DNA of 64,000 nucleotides. It comes from Paramacrobiotus metropolitanus (Eukaryota; Tardigrada; Eutardigrada; Parachela; Macrobiotidae). Below are positions 13,351 through 26,173 of this stretch, one piece after another; position 1 is the first letter of the stretch, and every line of letters begins with the position of its first letter. The stretch is from NCBI RefSeq assembly GCF_019649055.1, contig NW_026570278.1, forward strand, positions 62,001-126,000, written 5' to 3'. A program made the position numbers and the translations under genes. The notes below the pieces were generated by a model. The model had not been told where the DNA came from, did no database searches, and saw only the letters and a list, made by a program, of their open reading frames with translations.

Positions 13351-15061
13351 TCTGTATTATTTGAATGATCTTTAAGCGAGCACTTAAGTTACACGCACTC
13401 TTCGCAGTCACGAAATAATCATGCTAAAAGATGAACAGAGAAAGCTATCTGAACTATGTATCTGTATATAACGCGTTTGCTGCTACGTTTCATAAAGCTG
13501 CTGCTGAATACGATCCTATCAACTTACAGTCCGATTATTTGCCCATATTCCATCGAAAGCGTTCTGGCATGTTTCTTACCAGGTTGCGATGGGGAAATTC
13601 ACGAGAACCTGCTTCGATTTTTATGTTCAACGGCGGATCCGTGAAGCAATTATGCGATGTTCTACAAGAAAACTGACAATATCGCCCATACGAACGCCTT
13701 ATTTTACATCGCGAACGCTACGTTAACAATAACCGCAGCCTACCGGTAGGCTGGCCTACCTTCACCTTTGGTCGGAAATTGGAATAGAATATATTCAGTT
13801 TTGACCAAAGGTGTAGGCCAGCGATACTCTAAAGATCTGCGAGAACATCCACATCGTGAGAGTACCATGCGAAAAAGATCCACAGCATACCAATCTTACT
13901 GCAATATATCGGGAATGCCTGAGTACCGAGCGCAGACAAAGGTGGCCGATTTCGCGCACAATACTCTGTACCATGTTGGGTATGTGCTAATTGTAAGCGC
14001 ATAACTTTACATTCATGATTATCTGTTGATCATCTAGCGCTATGTTGCAACAACATTAATGTGTGTGAACGGGATCGAGACTCAAACACTTTTGTACCGT
14101 TTTGGCCATGCTTGATTTAAGAAAAAATCGATGTGCGAAAAAGTAGCTTTTTGAATTATTTTCCGAATAGTTGTTTCTGTTATATCAACAAACTGTTGTT
14201 GTTTCTGTTATATCAACAAACTATAGTTGTTTCTGTTCTGTTTCTGTTATTCTATTGTACATACTAAATCGACGATTTTATCAGTACATTTTACTTTACT
14301 TTGAATATGTTTAAATAATGATTTTGTTTATAATTTAAATAACATGTTGGAAGTTTAATTTTTTGTTTTAAATCGTCTCAAACACTGGAAACCCTGGTGG
14401 ATCTGAGTGACTACGGAAGTGTACATTTTGCAAATGCCGACGAATACGGATTACGGCAGCCACTGTTACCGATGCCATCATATTACACGTGCAATGATAT
14501 GGCCTTGGCCACAGCGGCAACTGCATTCAGGCACTGGAAGCCAATCGGCCATTCTTGCGGATAATAATAATAATTTTCTCTGCTCATCGGAAGCATCGCT
14601 AATTCCAGCGCAACTTTGTATAGTCCAAAGGTCTTGATTACCTGATATAACCGCATCCATTTGACCATGTAATTATCTGTACATTCAGCAAAAACATGAT
14701 GGCGATGGAAACCCCACAAGCCTGTCTGAAAGCTGCAACGCTTATGGACAGGACTTTGGAGTTTTCGTTGTCTTCGTCATTTGTGGAACCAAATATAATG
14801 AGAGGAATGTTGTGAATGCCAAGTACCGTACATAATAGTAAGGAACTGGACCTGGTGCCATGTAAAAGAACCGCTCTTCCACGTTTGTAGATTTAGGGAA
14901 TTTCAAACTACGATATTTTTTTTATGATTACAGACAGCTGAAAAGCAAATAAAAAAAGATGTGTGATCAGCAGTTATTTATGTAGCGACCGCAGACCAAA
15001 ATAAGAAACCGTATACTAGCAGTGACGGAAATGTGAGACACAAAAAGTATCGCTTATCATG
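13351..15061. other. Intergenic region with small repeats
   Basis: No coding region is recognised. It contains a hairpin at about 13751-13823, with arms GCTGGCCTAC...ACCTTTGGTC and their complement around a loop of about 30 nt, and the 28-bp tandem repeat listed separately. Remaining open frames are short and lack motifs. Confidence 0.4.
14170..14245 (+). repeat. 28-bp tandem repeat, about 2.5 copies
   Basis: Units beginning GTTGTTTCTG start at 14170, 14198 and 14226. The first two are nearly identical, each continuing TTATATCAACAAACT, and the third decays into TTTCTGTT repeats. Confidence 0.8.
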
Positions 15062-15433
15062 TTATCCGTAGTCAGGGCTCGGTGTAGTAGTAGTTGCTAC
15101 CGGTAGGGCGCTCTTGAAACAGTACCGTCGGCCTCCATAATTAAAACACAGTGCCTCGGCACCGGTGGAATACGTTGATCTGAATCCGCTGCGGCTACAG
15201 AAAATACTGCGGCCGAAGACACGGCAGCGCGTCCCGCCGGGAGACGTCCATTGCACGTTAGTCCGCTGCCGAACGTCATCCGACAGTTGCCGGTAGGCGC
15301 ATTGATGACGACCGCCAAGGCGACCACGATGGACGGACCGCAGCCTCCTGTGGGTGAAGGACTCGGGCTCCCAATGGGTGGGAATGGAGGGATCCCATGG
15401 ACTCGGGCTCCCACCTCCGATGGGCACCGGCAA
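15062..15433 (-). pseudogene. Relic last exon of a type-A serine protease (A3)
   Basis: The minus strand encodes the Cys-rich C-terminal extension found in A1 and A2: INAPTGNCRMTFGSGLTCNG, then, in another frame, GGTRCRVFG, CFNYGGRRYC and a PSPDYG terminus. A net 7-nt difference from A2 between LTCNG and GGTRC puts the halves in different frames. No catalytic-domain exons lie upstream between here and 17.1 kb. The relic sits where an A gene would pair with B2, supporting a third A/B unit whose A copy was mostly deleted. Confidence 0.75.
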
Positions 15434-15474
15434 TTTAAGATAGCGTAGGACTTAACGCAGTTTACAGTAATCAC

Positions 15475-16958
15475 CGGTTTCCATTTTCTAACTTGGTTGC
15501 TTTAGTTTTATGGACCAAAATCACCACTTGGGAAAAATAAAATAGTCTTATTTTGTATGGCGCTGTTGTCGGTTCATGCTGCAGGGATGCCTGTGTTCTG
15601 GGAATCCAGTTGTAATTGGATAATCATACCGTGTGGTTCCTGCTATCCGATTCTTTGAGTTTCTCTCCTGACTTGTTGTCAAATTATCCTTAAAACTGTT
15701 TATGATTCTGACAAGCGTATTGCGAATGGACGAAGAAAGGCCCAGTGGTGTCCAAATATGCATCTGGGCTTTCTTCAGAAATTGGTAGTGTTCTTGTTAT
15801 TCATTCCTACCATCGCACTGCAGGGAACCCTGCTTGCTGGCTACCTAGCTGGCAGCTTTGATATGTAACTGCGCTGTGTGCTTGTCCTTCTTCAGCACTG
15901 CTAACGATAATGCTGGATAATGCGCGTCTGGTATGTAGGAAATTTGGATCTTAAGGCTATGCAGGCTTTAAACAATACGGCCTTGTTGGGTCAGTGTTAA
16001 TATAGTTGTCAACCGTGGAAGGGTTTATTGTAGCAGTTTAGGTCATGTAGCGTAAACTTACTGTGTTGACATCGCATTGATTACTGTGTACAGCATAAAT
16101 AATAAAATACTTTGAATCAGTAAGTACACCGTGCAAGTACTGGAATTAATAAATACTCGTATCGAAAGTTTGAAAGTACGAGTATTTCGTACTGTACTTC
16201 CGGTTGCTGTGCATTCTGTATTTAAGTGACCATGCTATGCGCACACGGTGTGGTTGTACACGTACACACTTACACACAAGCCGTGAATACGGGCGCGGTT
16301 TTGTATACTTTGTATGTAAGTCCACACTGAATTCGGTGTAAGTAAGTCCCTGATGCGCCTATGCGCAATTACTATATAGTATATTCAGGTTAGTGGATTA
16401 GTTTTCTTTGCGGATACAACTTACTACTCTAGTGTTTGTACAAGCGTAGCTGCGTAAATGACTGTATAGACATACCTAAACAGTATTTCCTAAAGCAAAA
16501 TTAATATCGGTTACGCTGTTCACACTTACCAAATCAGCCGAGGAACATCCAGCACAACAGAATGCACACGGGCTTTTGCGGCTTTTTTATTTGATTCAGA
16601 AACCACCAAACTGTTCGCCAAACTATTCAAGAGAAAATAGAGAAAGGCAAATAAAATTTCATTGATATTGCCGCACCGTTGCATTACATATTACGCTACG
16701 AGCGCTATGTCAGTTTCATGCAATGATTGCTGGACCCGGAGAAACCAACAGTCCATCCCTAGTCCGTGTTAGGCGCGCATCATTTAACTGCGAGAATCAT
16801 TAACGATCCCATCGATCTTCTGGACTGTGGATACTCCGGCCGGGAAGTCCGTTACACCGACGCTGCAGTCAGCATTCGGTCGTAGCGAAACGCACATTGA
16901 CAGCTAAACATTTTCCATGTGACGCATTTTCCTAGCGGTTGATGGGAATCAGCAAGCC
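15475..16958. other. Non-coding interval upstream of B2
   Basis: No gene is recognised. A short inverted repeat (AAATACTCGTA / TACGAGTATTT) lies near 16154-16190. The right end merges into the B2 promoter. Confidence 0.35.
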
Positions 16959-16980
16959 GCGCGATTCTTATCGGTAGTTA
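16940..16980 (+). promoter_or_regulatory. Conserved B-gene promoter block with GATA-like core
   Basis: The block GATGGGAATCAG...GCGCGATTCTTATCGG recurs upstream of B1 (about 3025-3060) and B3 (about 26003-26040). It lies about 150-170 bp before the B2 start and contains CTTATC, the complement of GATAAG. Confidence 0.55.
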
Positions 16981-17130
16981 AAAGACGCGCACTCATCGAT
17001 GAAGCTGCCTTTTTAAACCATTATGGTGGAGCCGTTTTAATACTTGCACAGCATTTAGCGATTCTTACTATTTGCAAAGACATACGAAATCTCTCGTTTT
17101 TCCATCAAAATAACGCGAGATTGTGCGATC

Positions 17131-19240
17131 ATGTCCTCCGTGGTCCTGCTATTTCTTGGTGCGCTACAAAGTACCCCAGCACCAAGAAAAAAACCGTGAC
17201 AAATCATTTAGTTCAACTGGCTTTATTACTTTTGAGTCAACAGCTGCGTCGTCTACGGTAACCAGTACCGGCAGCCTTCTGATATCTACAGCATCCTTCC
17301 CCATCAGAAAACCGGGACACCGGTTCCATTTACCGGTCAACCACCGCTACCGCTCCCAACAACGCCACCCACTATCCCCAATCCCTCAACCGTGAAACAC
17401 CAGTCGTCTGCTGAATATGTACATGTACTGAAGCGCTTCTATTGGTACGGTTTTTCCCAAACAGAACCCGAGGACGTCATGGTGAAGCCCGGAGAGTTTC
17501 CGTTTATGGTCAGCCTGCGCGGGGACTACGGGCATTTCTGCGGCGGTATCCTGCTGACGCCGACGCATGTCTTGACCGCCGCCAGTTGCTTCATCCGGTA
17601 CAGTGTAATTTACGACTAAAAAAGCACATGCTTCGGTGCGCGCATATCACGAAGAAGAGACGCTTCACAGTTCGAACCCAATGCTGGCGATTTATACGAT
17701 TTTATCGTACATACCGTAATTATCGAATTAGAGCCCCAGGGTTACAAATATTTCAAACGCCTCACGGGGTGGGCTCCAATTACGGGCATGGGCTTGTATT
17801 TCGGAGGGGGCTTCAATTTTTCAGACTAACTTTTTTGGCATTGGCTAATATGGGCTACGTAGCATTTAGTTAAGCCCATGGGCTTGTATTTCGGGGGGAG
17901 CTTATAACTTTCAAATGACCTTAAGGGTGGGCTCTAATTACGGGGGGAGCTTCTATTTCGGGGGGAGCTTGTAATTCGATAATTACGGTATTTGGTTTGT
18001 TCCCGGTTCACACTGTTTGTGGATTTTATTATAAAACCTCTTAGCCGCAAACAGACTGGCCAATTTCCACTTTTAAATTGTCACGCTGGGTTTCTCCAAA
18101 TACATTTCAGTTTGTTTTTTTTAAAATGCCGGCACACCGTACTTTTTTTCACCACACCGGCACTTTTTTTCTGGTTTAAGATACACTGAAAAATGGAGCG
18201 ATCAACTCACCGCGACGACGGGTATCTTATACCAACCGGAAGTCTTCCCTGCCAACACCGTCGGCATCCAACGCGTCATCTACCACGCCGATTTCCATGA
18301 TTACGACAACAATATCGCCGTTATCAAACTGACCAACGCCACCACCGGGTCCCTACCCGGTACCCCGCGGTCCCTGGGGGCCGGTCGTCAAGCGGCGGTT
18401 GGGCATTTGGTGACCGCTGTGGGGTGGCGCATCACCGGGCCCCAACACTACCCGATGCCCAGTATGCCGTACCAGCTGTACAAAACCCAGCTGCGCCTGG
18501 CTAAACCGGAGGAATGCAGCAGCGCCGAGGGTTTCGGTAACGGTACCGGGAAACTTTGCGCGGTCAGCCACAACCTCACCGTCTGCAAGGTAAGGCTTTT
18601 GAGCTCCTCGGCTAGTTTAGCTTCCAAAACCCCTTACTCGGTTTTTGATATCAAAGTCTCGATTAACATTTCAAAATTTCTATTTTCTTTATACAGAAAT
18701 TTACAGATTTAACACATACGTAGGTATGTTGGTATTACTATTGATAAAAATACTTGCCTATTTATTGAATGTATGTTTATCGATTTTTCGTTTATAATAT
18801 TTTGGTATTACCATTACATAGTGTCATAATCCAATCACTATACTGAACTGATGTTTACCTATATAGCGGTTAATTTCGTTAGTACTGGTAGTCTCGTATT
18901 AATATTACGCACTCGGTCGAATAATAGAATGGATGATGTCGGCGGCCCATTAGTCGACGTAATTCAGTCGAAACCAAAGCTGATCGCCTTAGTCAGCCAC
19001 GCCATTCGAGGGTAAGACTAGTTTAACACTACTTATGACCTTGGACAAAATTAATGCACGCTAATAGTAAGTACCGTTTATGGCAGTTGTCCGGTTTCCG
19101 GTCCCGTGGTGCTGACGGATGTACGCCACTTTGATGACTGGATCAACGGCGCTGTGGAAGCGGCCGACACTCCGCAGAAACCCTTTCCACAAGGAAAATG
19201 TCTGGGTGATTGTGGGCAGCCGGCGAAAATGCAGCGGTAG
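17131..19240 (+). CDS. Serine protease homolog B2 (non-catalytic), probably damaged
   Basis: Secreted S1-fold homolog. Exons: a short start MSSVVLLFLG at 17131-17158, a Pro-rich linker (about 17290-17390, boundaries unclear), 17465-17597 (GDYGHFCGGILLTPTHVLTAASCF), 18181-18589 (YDNNIAVIKL, then LYKTQLRLAKPEEC), 18932-19011 (DDVGGPLVD) and 19087-19240 (VVLTDVRHFDDWING, ending AKMQR). His57 is replaced by Ser and Ser195 by Val while Asp102 remains, so it cannot be a protease. Against the paralogs, the first ATG has become ATA, leaving a very short signal sequence. Four extra bases precede exon 5, so a normal AG acceptor at 18927 gives an immediate TGA. It is either a recent pseudogene or uses a non-canonical acceptor. 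Intron 3 contains a MITE. Confidence 0.7.
17712..17990. mobile_element. Tc1/mariner-type MITE in B2 intron
   Basis: The ends are TACCGTAATTATCGAATTA and its exact complement TAATTCGATAATTACGGTA, consistent with TA target duplications. The interior is dominated by repeats of GGGGGGAGCTTGTATTTC and GGGCTCTAATTACGG. It is non-coding and confined to the intron. Confidence 0.75.
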
Positions 19241-22200
19241 ATGAACGACTTTTAACCCCACGAAGAGCCGGACATGGCGGATCTCGCCCGGCTGTGTTAC
19301 TCTTCAGCCTTTGCTGATATTCATTTTGCCACTGTTGCTTACATCACTAACGAGTCAGTGTAATGCGCGTTCTCTAGTGGATTTTCTTAAAGAGTTTGTG
19401 ATGTGCTGGGGCATGATTAAAGCGCACGAAGGAATCGGACTTTGTTCGCAGGTTCCTGCTACCGCGATAAAATCAATAAATACAAAATTTGTCTAATTAC
19501 AGTTGATGTATAACTCTAGTTGACCTTCCACAAGGCGCAGATATTCGGCGCATAGGGGCAATGCACTTGAATGATCGCTTCATTTAATTATTTTGTCGTA
19601 TCAATCCCGTATCAGTTACCAGGCTGTTAGGGTGCATAAAAACATGTTCTAGCACAACTGCAATCTGCTCTGGATTTTTTAATCCTTATTAGAGTAGTTA
19701 ATTTCGGTCAAGAAAGAGACGTGAGCTTGCTGCTATGAAAGCCGGAAACTGAAATAACAGTTACAGTACGGTCATTCCGGCACGCAGCCGCTGGTGTCAC
19801 ACCGAGAGGGAAAGAACGGCGCTCCAGTCGGTGGAGGCTGACGTTAGCACGTAGCACCGGGAACAGATTCAGACAGGACATGACGGCAGATGTCAAAATT
19901 GATCATATAACAGCATTATTCAAAAAGCAGATACAAATTCATGCACAAAAGTCGGTATGTTTTGCAGTTTTGTAGCTATCATCTTCTAGACGAAGCTGGT
20001 TATTAATCACACAGACCAATATCAAGGCGAACCGAAGACGCGAATTTCGCAGGACAGTGCTCCATCTTATTTTTAAATCCCTTAATTTTTCAAGGACATA
20101 AAGGATTGTCGCCATGTACGGTTTGCTTGCTTAGTGGCTACTGTATATTGCCGATTTCCATTTACTAGAACATTACATGCCGGAAACAGCCAGAGTTTTC
20201 CGCTTACAGTATCGATGTGGTGCCGTTGATGGCAATCAGTGTTCCGCGAAGCGATGTAATCTGGACGTGATTGACGACAGAAGGCTTCCACCAGTCTCTG
20301 ATTCATAGCTGGCCGTGAAGTGAACCGCCTTCTTATCGAATTTCCTTGTTCGCAATCCAGATGCACCTGTTGCCAGTTAGAACTTACGTAACATATACCG
20401 CCAGTTCCGTGGTTAGTACAGAAATTAAAACGGCGATGCTTATTGTCATTTGTCAGTCTGCTGAATACAGTGACAAAACAGATCATATCATTCTTGATTC
20501 TGCACATATGCCGTGCACACCATATGTATTTACCGTGATGGTTACGTTCTGCTGACTACGCAGTCCGGTCATTACATTTTTTACACGATAAAGGGAGAAT
20601 GTTGTACGCATGGGTTTGGGCGACCAGCTTCTGTTGGTGGGCGGCACTAACGCGCGGTACGTTCTAGCTCGATGACCGATTGTTTTTGTCGGGATTTATT
20701 GCCACCCTACGTAGCGCTTACTAACACTGTTGGGTGTGACCGCATTTTTATGCCGAAATAAGTCCGGATCGTGTCGCGACGTTTGATTTCCAGCTTGGGC
20801 GCAGCTATCACCATGCACGCAAAATGGATGAAACCCAACACCAGTGGAGATGCGCTCAACTGCTGGTTTGGCAGACAGCTTGCCCTGCATCATAAGTGTT
20901 TCGAAAGGCAAACGCGTGGCGGATTGCGCTTTCTGGTTTGCAGTTTCACTAGTTTCGCAAATCACTACTATCTTTTCACTACCGTAATTCTAGAAAACGG
21001 TATACCGCAAGAGGACGTGGTGGAAGAACACAAAGCTGCTCAACTTCCAGACGGAAAAAGTGAAAATTTCTTGAAAACGTTCTTGCTGTCTGTCTAATAT
21101 GGAGTTTGTTGGTGGCATGGGCGCGCATAACTGGCCTTAAACTGTTATTTTTGTTGATGAAAAGAACATGGAATTTGTATTAGGTAAAACCGAGAAAGCA
21201 AAATTGCGAGCGAGTAAGCGGTATTTTGGTGCCATGTGAAAGAAATCAAATGCTTGAATCTCTGGATCCACTAAATTTTCTCTCATCACAGCGATGATGA
21301 GTACTTGTACAATTTTTGTAATTGATACTTTTAACTTGATTGTCAGAAACAACACAAAGAGGAAGTAGCAAGTTAATGAACGTGCTGTAAAAAGATCCAT
21401 GGCTAAAGTGCAATAGTGGCACGAGAGTATGTAGCTATTCTACTTTTCGTTTCCAAGTTCTTCATTGAACCATTTAATTCTTGTTTCTCCAGATGGTTAC
21501 ATGGTTATTTATCCAATAAAAACATTATCCCCCTTGGAATACGTCGAATGGATTGCAGGTAGAAAAGGGAATTTGCCGGACAAGGGCAGGAAGGTCCGAT
21601 ATCCGGATATTGATAGAAACTGTACAATCCCGATCGCTCAAAACCATGAACCAGAAAAAAACCAAATAATTATCGATAAATACGGCAGGAAAAATGAATG
21701 TCCTCAAAGGTCACCTTCCGATTGTATGCCAGCGTACACATCACAACCAAAATCGTTCGGTCCATTTCTGTAACACAATATTAACAAAACAATTTATCGG
21801 TGGATGAAGAAAAACGTAACTGTACAATGTTTCACAACCGAATGCGATTAATCGTGAACTAATGTGGAGGTTTTAGATACTGTACCAACGTAGGCAACTG
21901 TCGGCACTGGTGATGATTACAACATCCTTAAGAAGCCGACGTTTTTTTACTGACTGAGTTACGGTTTAGTGATTTTAATGTTGTGCAGTTTCACACCAAG
22001 TTGTTATCGATCATTCAACGGAGTAATGCTTCAAAACGGTTCGGTGTTCGGCGAAGGTTTAAACGAAAGTGTCACAGATGATCGGATGTTGCCAATTTAC
22101 ACACTGGGTTAGAAGACTTAAAGAGAATTTACTGTTGATTTACTCAAGGTAAGACGCTGAGTTTTATTACTTCCTTAATTATCATACCGGTATGGTTCAA

Positions 22201-22381
22201 CAGAACGTTCTGATGTTTCATAATGCTTCGAAACGGTCAAAAACTCAAAACATCACGAATGTAAAGAATAAAGAAGAAAAGCGTTGGGCTGGTAACTGTA
22301 GAAAACATAATTCCGATGGAAAGCACATCCTGTAACAAAACCAGAATTTCACAGATATGTGCGCTGTACGGACTGAATCAG
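19241..22381. other. Intergenic region between B2 and A2
   Basis: No gene is recognised. Unassigned open frames include 20082-20507 on the minus strand (Cys-containing, no signal peptide), 20771-21097 on the plus strand, and 21465-21773 on the plus strand, which follows a plausible acceptor and encodes GYMVIYPIKTLSP and KVRYPDIDRNC. Codon use and neighbours give no support either way, so I do not call them genes. Confidence 0.35.
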
Positions 22382-25300
22382 TTAATCATAGTCGGTAGTC
22401 GATGCAGCAGTCGACGCCGGCAGCGCGCTCCGAGGGCAATACCGGCGGCCTTCGTAGTTAAAACACGGCGCCTCGTCACCGCTGGAATACAGTCCCAGGA
22501 ATCCGCTGCGGACACAGCGGATACCGTGCCCCGTAAAGTGGCAGCGGGCACCGCCCGACGGTGTTCCGCGACCGCTGCACATCAGCCCCAGTCCCCGGCC
22601 CGGCATCCGCTGGCAGCTGCCGGTCGGCGCATTCGGCAGCACGACGACCACGGCGAGTCCGCCAGGACCGCATCCCACGGTACAACCGCCACCACAGTCA
22701 GGAGTCCCTGGGGCTGGGGAACCCGGGAATCCGCCAGGGTTGCCCCCGCTGGGTGGGGGTCCCGGGATTCCGGGGACACCACCCCCGGGTGCGGGTACCG
22801 GAGCGGCGGGGGGCGCTGGGCTGGTCCGTTGGCCGGGTTGTTGATCCAGTCGATGAAGTGGCTGACCTTGGTGAAGGCGTCCGCTGTGCGGAGAATGCAT
22901 CTGCAAAATATTTGCTAGATTTTTTAACTTGGACGATATTTACTGGTGTGTCGGTATGGGTCCAACGGTTCAAAATAAACTTCAGAAGAAGTTTCAAATG
23001 CATTTTGACGATATAGAAAATAGAAAACTTTTGAAACTTTGGATCGGTGTTCGAGCGATCTCCGTACAAATGTGTGCCAGTGGACAAGATTCGAGATCAG
23101 TTCTCGAAGAGACTTTTGGTACACATGAATGCATTTAAACTTTTAGGAACTCTTTTGTCTTACGCGCAACTCCGCAACCCGATGTTGCGCCCATACTCTG
23201 TATAAAGGATTTCACGCCCATACTCTGTATAAAGCGCTCTGCCGGGTTTCGCATTCCGGACATTTTCACAATGTGGAGCCGCGTATTGGACACAGTGACA
23301 CGGTATCGTCTTTGCTGGTCTACCTACATAGAAAACTTTACAATGTTTTACTAATCTCGTGTACGAGTTTGAATAAAATTAGTAATTACCACGTATTCAG
23401 CTTTTAGAAAGTTTTTGTTATGTGCAACAACGCAGAGAATATCGTGTCTCTAGGGTGTCCGGTATGCGGTTCCCTACTGCGAAAATGTCTGGAATGCGAA
23501 ACACGTCAAAGTACATAAATCATTTGGCTATGAAATGTCGTAAACTATTAATTCTCGTGGAGATGCAAACATTTGATAGCTTGTACCATGTCGCCTCATT
23601 TTGATTACAATTAATACTGAAGTGGCCTAATTAGATCCGTGTTACCCGGTCCTTTACACGATCCTTGTCTTACCCTTCAGGTCCATAGCTGGTCAGTCCA
23701 ACCAAATAGTCTCCTCCCGGTAGGCGGTTGATAAGGGGTCCACCACTATCACCCTGTGCACAGCAAAGTAATCACATACCATTGACTGCCGCGCCATACG
23801 GCCATCCAGGACTGATAACATACCTGGCAGGTGCCCGCTTGATCGTTCTCCGTACAGATCTGACTGGCGGGAATGGGATTGCGGGATGGCCGGCTCAGCT
23901 TTTGCGAGCAGACGGTGCGGTCGACGAGCTTCAGTGTGGCCTTCAGCAGGACGTCGGAGGAGGCGCGCTCATTGGGGCCCGGCGTGATGCGGCCCCAGCC
24001 GGCGGTCTCCAGCGGCCGCCCGACATCTGGTTCGCGGTCGACCGGCGGCAGTTTGACGGTGGTGACTCGGAGGGTGCTGCTGATGCTGCCAGCCAGACGC
24101 AGGACGGCAATGTCGTTGAGGATCGCGTTCTCGCTCCACTGCGGATGGACGAAGACCTGGCTGACCTGGATGATGTTGGCCGCGGTGACGGCCGACAGTT
24201 TATGCGTGCCCACGGCGACGCTGAGTATCGAAGCCGGGTAGATTACTCCACTGAAAAGCGTCGCGTTAGTCTTTAGACAAACGCCGGCACACGATTAGTG
24301 AACAAGCTAACACAACACAGTAAGGAACCATACTGATAGTTTTGTGAAATTTGGAAAGGTATTACAAATTTACGTCATGCGAGTTTGGATGCCGGTATGG
24401 GTGCACCACTGCAGAGCGTCGGCTCTTAGGGCGGGTCTCAAATTCAAAGCGGATCTAGCGTTGGTATTATAATAACCGCACGAGGCGACTAGACACAGTA
24501 GCCACGCCCACCGATACGGTCTGCGTAGCCACACCCGAGTTGGTGCTCTATCGTAACTAGATTTTTTTACTGTCGGTGCACGCAGTGCGCGGCGGTGATG
24601 ATGGACTTGCGATCAAGAAGCACGTAGCCACCGCAGTTATGATGACCGTCTTTGCGCAGACTGACGATGAAGTTGAATTCATTCTCCGGCACCACGATGC
24701 CATCTGCAATCATTCATACCGTCACAACACGAAGCAGTCCACGTCTTAAACCGAATAACGGCAGCAAGTAGAACAGTACGGTATTTCCATCGGATTCGGA
24801 CCACGCTGCCAGCAGCGGCACTCGGCGTATTCGATGGTATGGGCGTAATTGCATGGTTGACGACATACACCAAAATACAGGAAACGCCTTACTGTCCTAC
24901 ATTGCCAGATGCCACGTGTTCGCAATAAGCTCGGCGCATACTTATAATTTTCACAACGTTCTTGTTCTTGGAGTCGTCCACAACATCGACTTCGTCGCCG
25001 TACTGATCCGGGGCCTTAACTGGCGTGTCATAGTCACCGCCCGCTTTCACGGCACTCTGCGTCACATCTGGATAATCATCCGACGCGCCAGCCTGCAGCT
25101 GCGTGTTTCCGGGAGAGGGCGCAGGCTCGGGATAATCGGGGGCAGGAGCACCACTGCCGAAGACGGCCGGCGCCGGTGTATCGGGATAATCGGCTGCTGC
25201 TCCGTCCGTTGACATGGGGACGGCTGGGCCCACGTCCACAAACTCCATATCGCCGGTCGCCGACAAGACGGTATCATCGCTTCCAGGGCCGTAATCATCA

Positions 25301-25648
25301 TCCGAGATCGCTCCGCCTAGTTTGATAAACAATCTTCTGTTGACGCTGCAATCGACAAATTAGAACGCATAGATTTTTCTAGTGCGCACTGTGATAAGTT
25401 CTGGCCGCGCTGAAAGGGTCTGAGCTTGACTACTATAATTTGCATTTGATCGTTATTGGTTGGAGTTTTTTGGGTCGCTCAGATTTCTTAAATTTTCTAC
25501 GTCTAGACCAGAAATCAGCAAATTATTCTCATCGAGAAAAAGCGGCCGAAAAAGCCGCGGACACTGTACCGTTAACAAGCTGATGCTTACCAAAACAACT
25601 GACGAGCGCGTAACACCAAAGGACACACAATCCCGATTTCCGGAACAT
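22382..25648 (-). CDS. Serine protease A2, S1 family, with Cys-rich C-terminal extension
   Basis: Secreted, catalytically complete protease zymogen. Exons: 25648-25591 (signal MFRKSGLCVLWCYALVSCFG), 25316-24942 (acidic propeptide with repeated DYP motifs), 24703-24571 (activation K/IINGIVV; TAAHC), 24250-23824 (LNDIAVLRL), 23753-23674 (GDSGGPL) and 22900-22382. Gly at position 189 argues against trypsin specificity. The protease frame in the last exon (FTKVSHFIDWIN) runs to a stop at 22582. The conserved Pro-rich linker and Cys-rich tail (CFNYEGRRYC...TTDYD) lie in the next frame and end at 22382. Against A1 the exon is one base short around the G6 run at 22808-22813, so this is a genuine frameshift or a homopolymer error. 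Divergent to B3. Confidence 0.88.
23185..23247 (+). repeat. Short direct repeat CGCCCATACTCTGTATAAAG
   Basis: The 20-bp word occurs twice, about 29 bp apart, inside intron 5 of A2. A diverged version (GCGCCTGTACTCTATAGGG) is seen near 11861, suggesting a dispersed low-copy repeat. Confidence 0.5.
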
Positions 25649-26173
25649 GTTAGCCTTTAAAATATCCGAAACACCACCAACTGACGTGCTGGTTTACTGC
25701 CGCAACATACAGCCTTTTATAATCGTTTTATAATAATATATGAACGTTACGCTCGTAACTTCCCTGAAGGATTTTGTGCGGTTGTGTGGAGAAGATGAAT
25801 CTCACAACCGTTGCATACATGCAGCGCTTCCCGTCAGTCCACTCGCCGGCCTAACACCGCTCCCTCTGGACCTGTTGGACAGTGGGAAGTCGCGTCACAC
25901 GGCTCGTCCCCTTCATCGAATCGAGGCACGTCATTTCCCGATATATACACGCGCTTTTCGTCGAACGTTGTCCACTGTGACGAGCGTCAGTAAAGGAATG
26001 ATGGAGATCAGTTATAGCTGCGCGATTCTTATCGATGACTGTTAGACTCGCCTTCTGTACAATAGCGTTTTCATTAACCACGCAACGGCTGAGTAGCCAT
26101 GATAATATTCCACCTGCATTGAAGTTACATCAGTCGTTTCAGTGTCCGAAGAAGACGTTAGATATTGGCAAAC
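25649..26173. promoter_or_regulatory. Bidirectional promoter region between protease A2 and homolog B3
   Basis: This 525-bp interval lies between the divergent signal exons. It shares blocks with the A1/B1 interval: CGTCATTTCCCG and GATGGAGATCAGTTA followed by GCGCGATTCTTATCG (about 26003-26036). Conservation between duplicated units while intervening sequence has diverged suggests functional sites. Confidence 0.55.
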
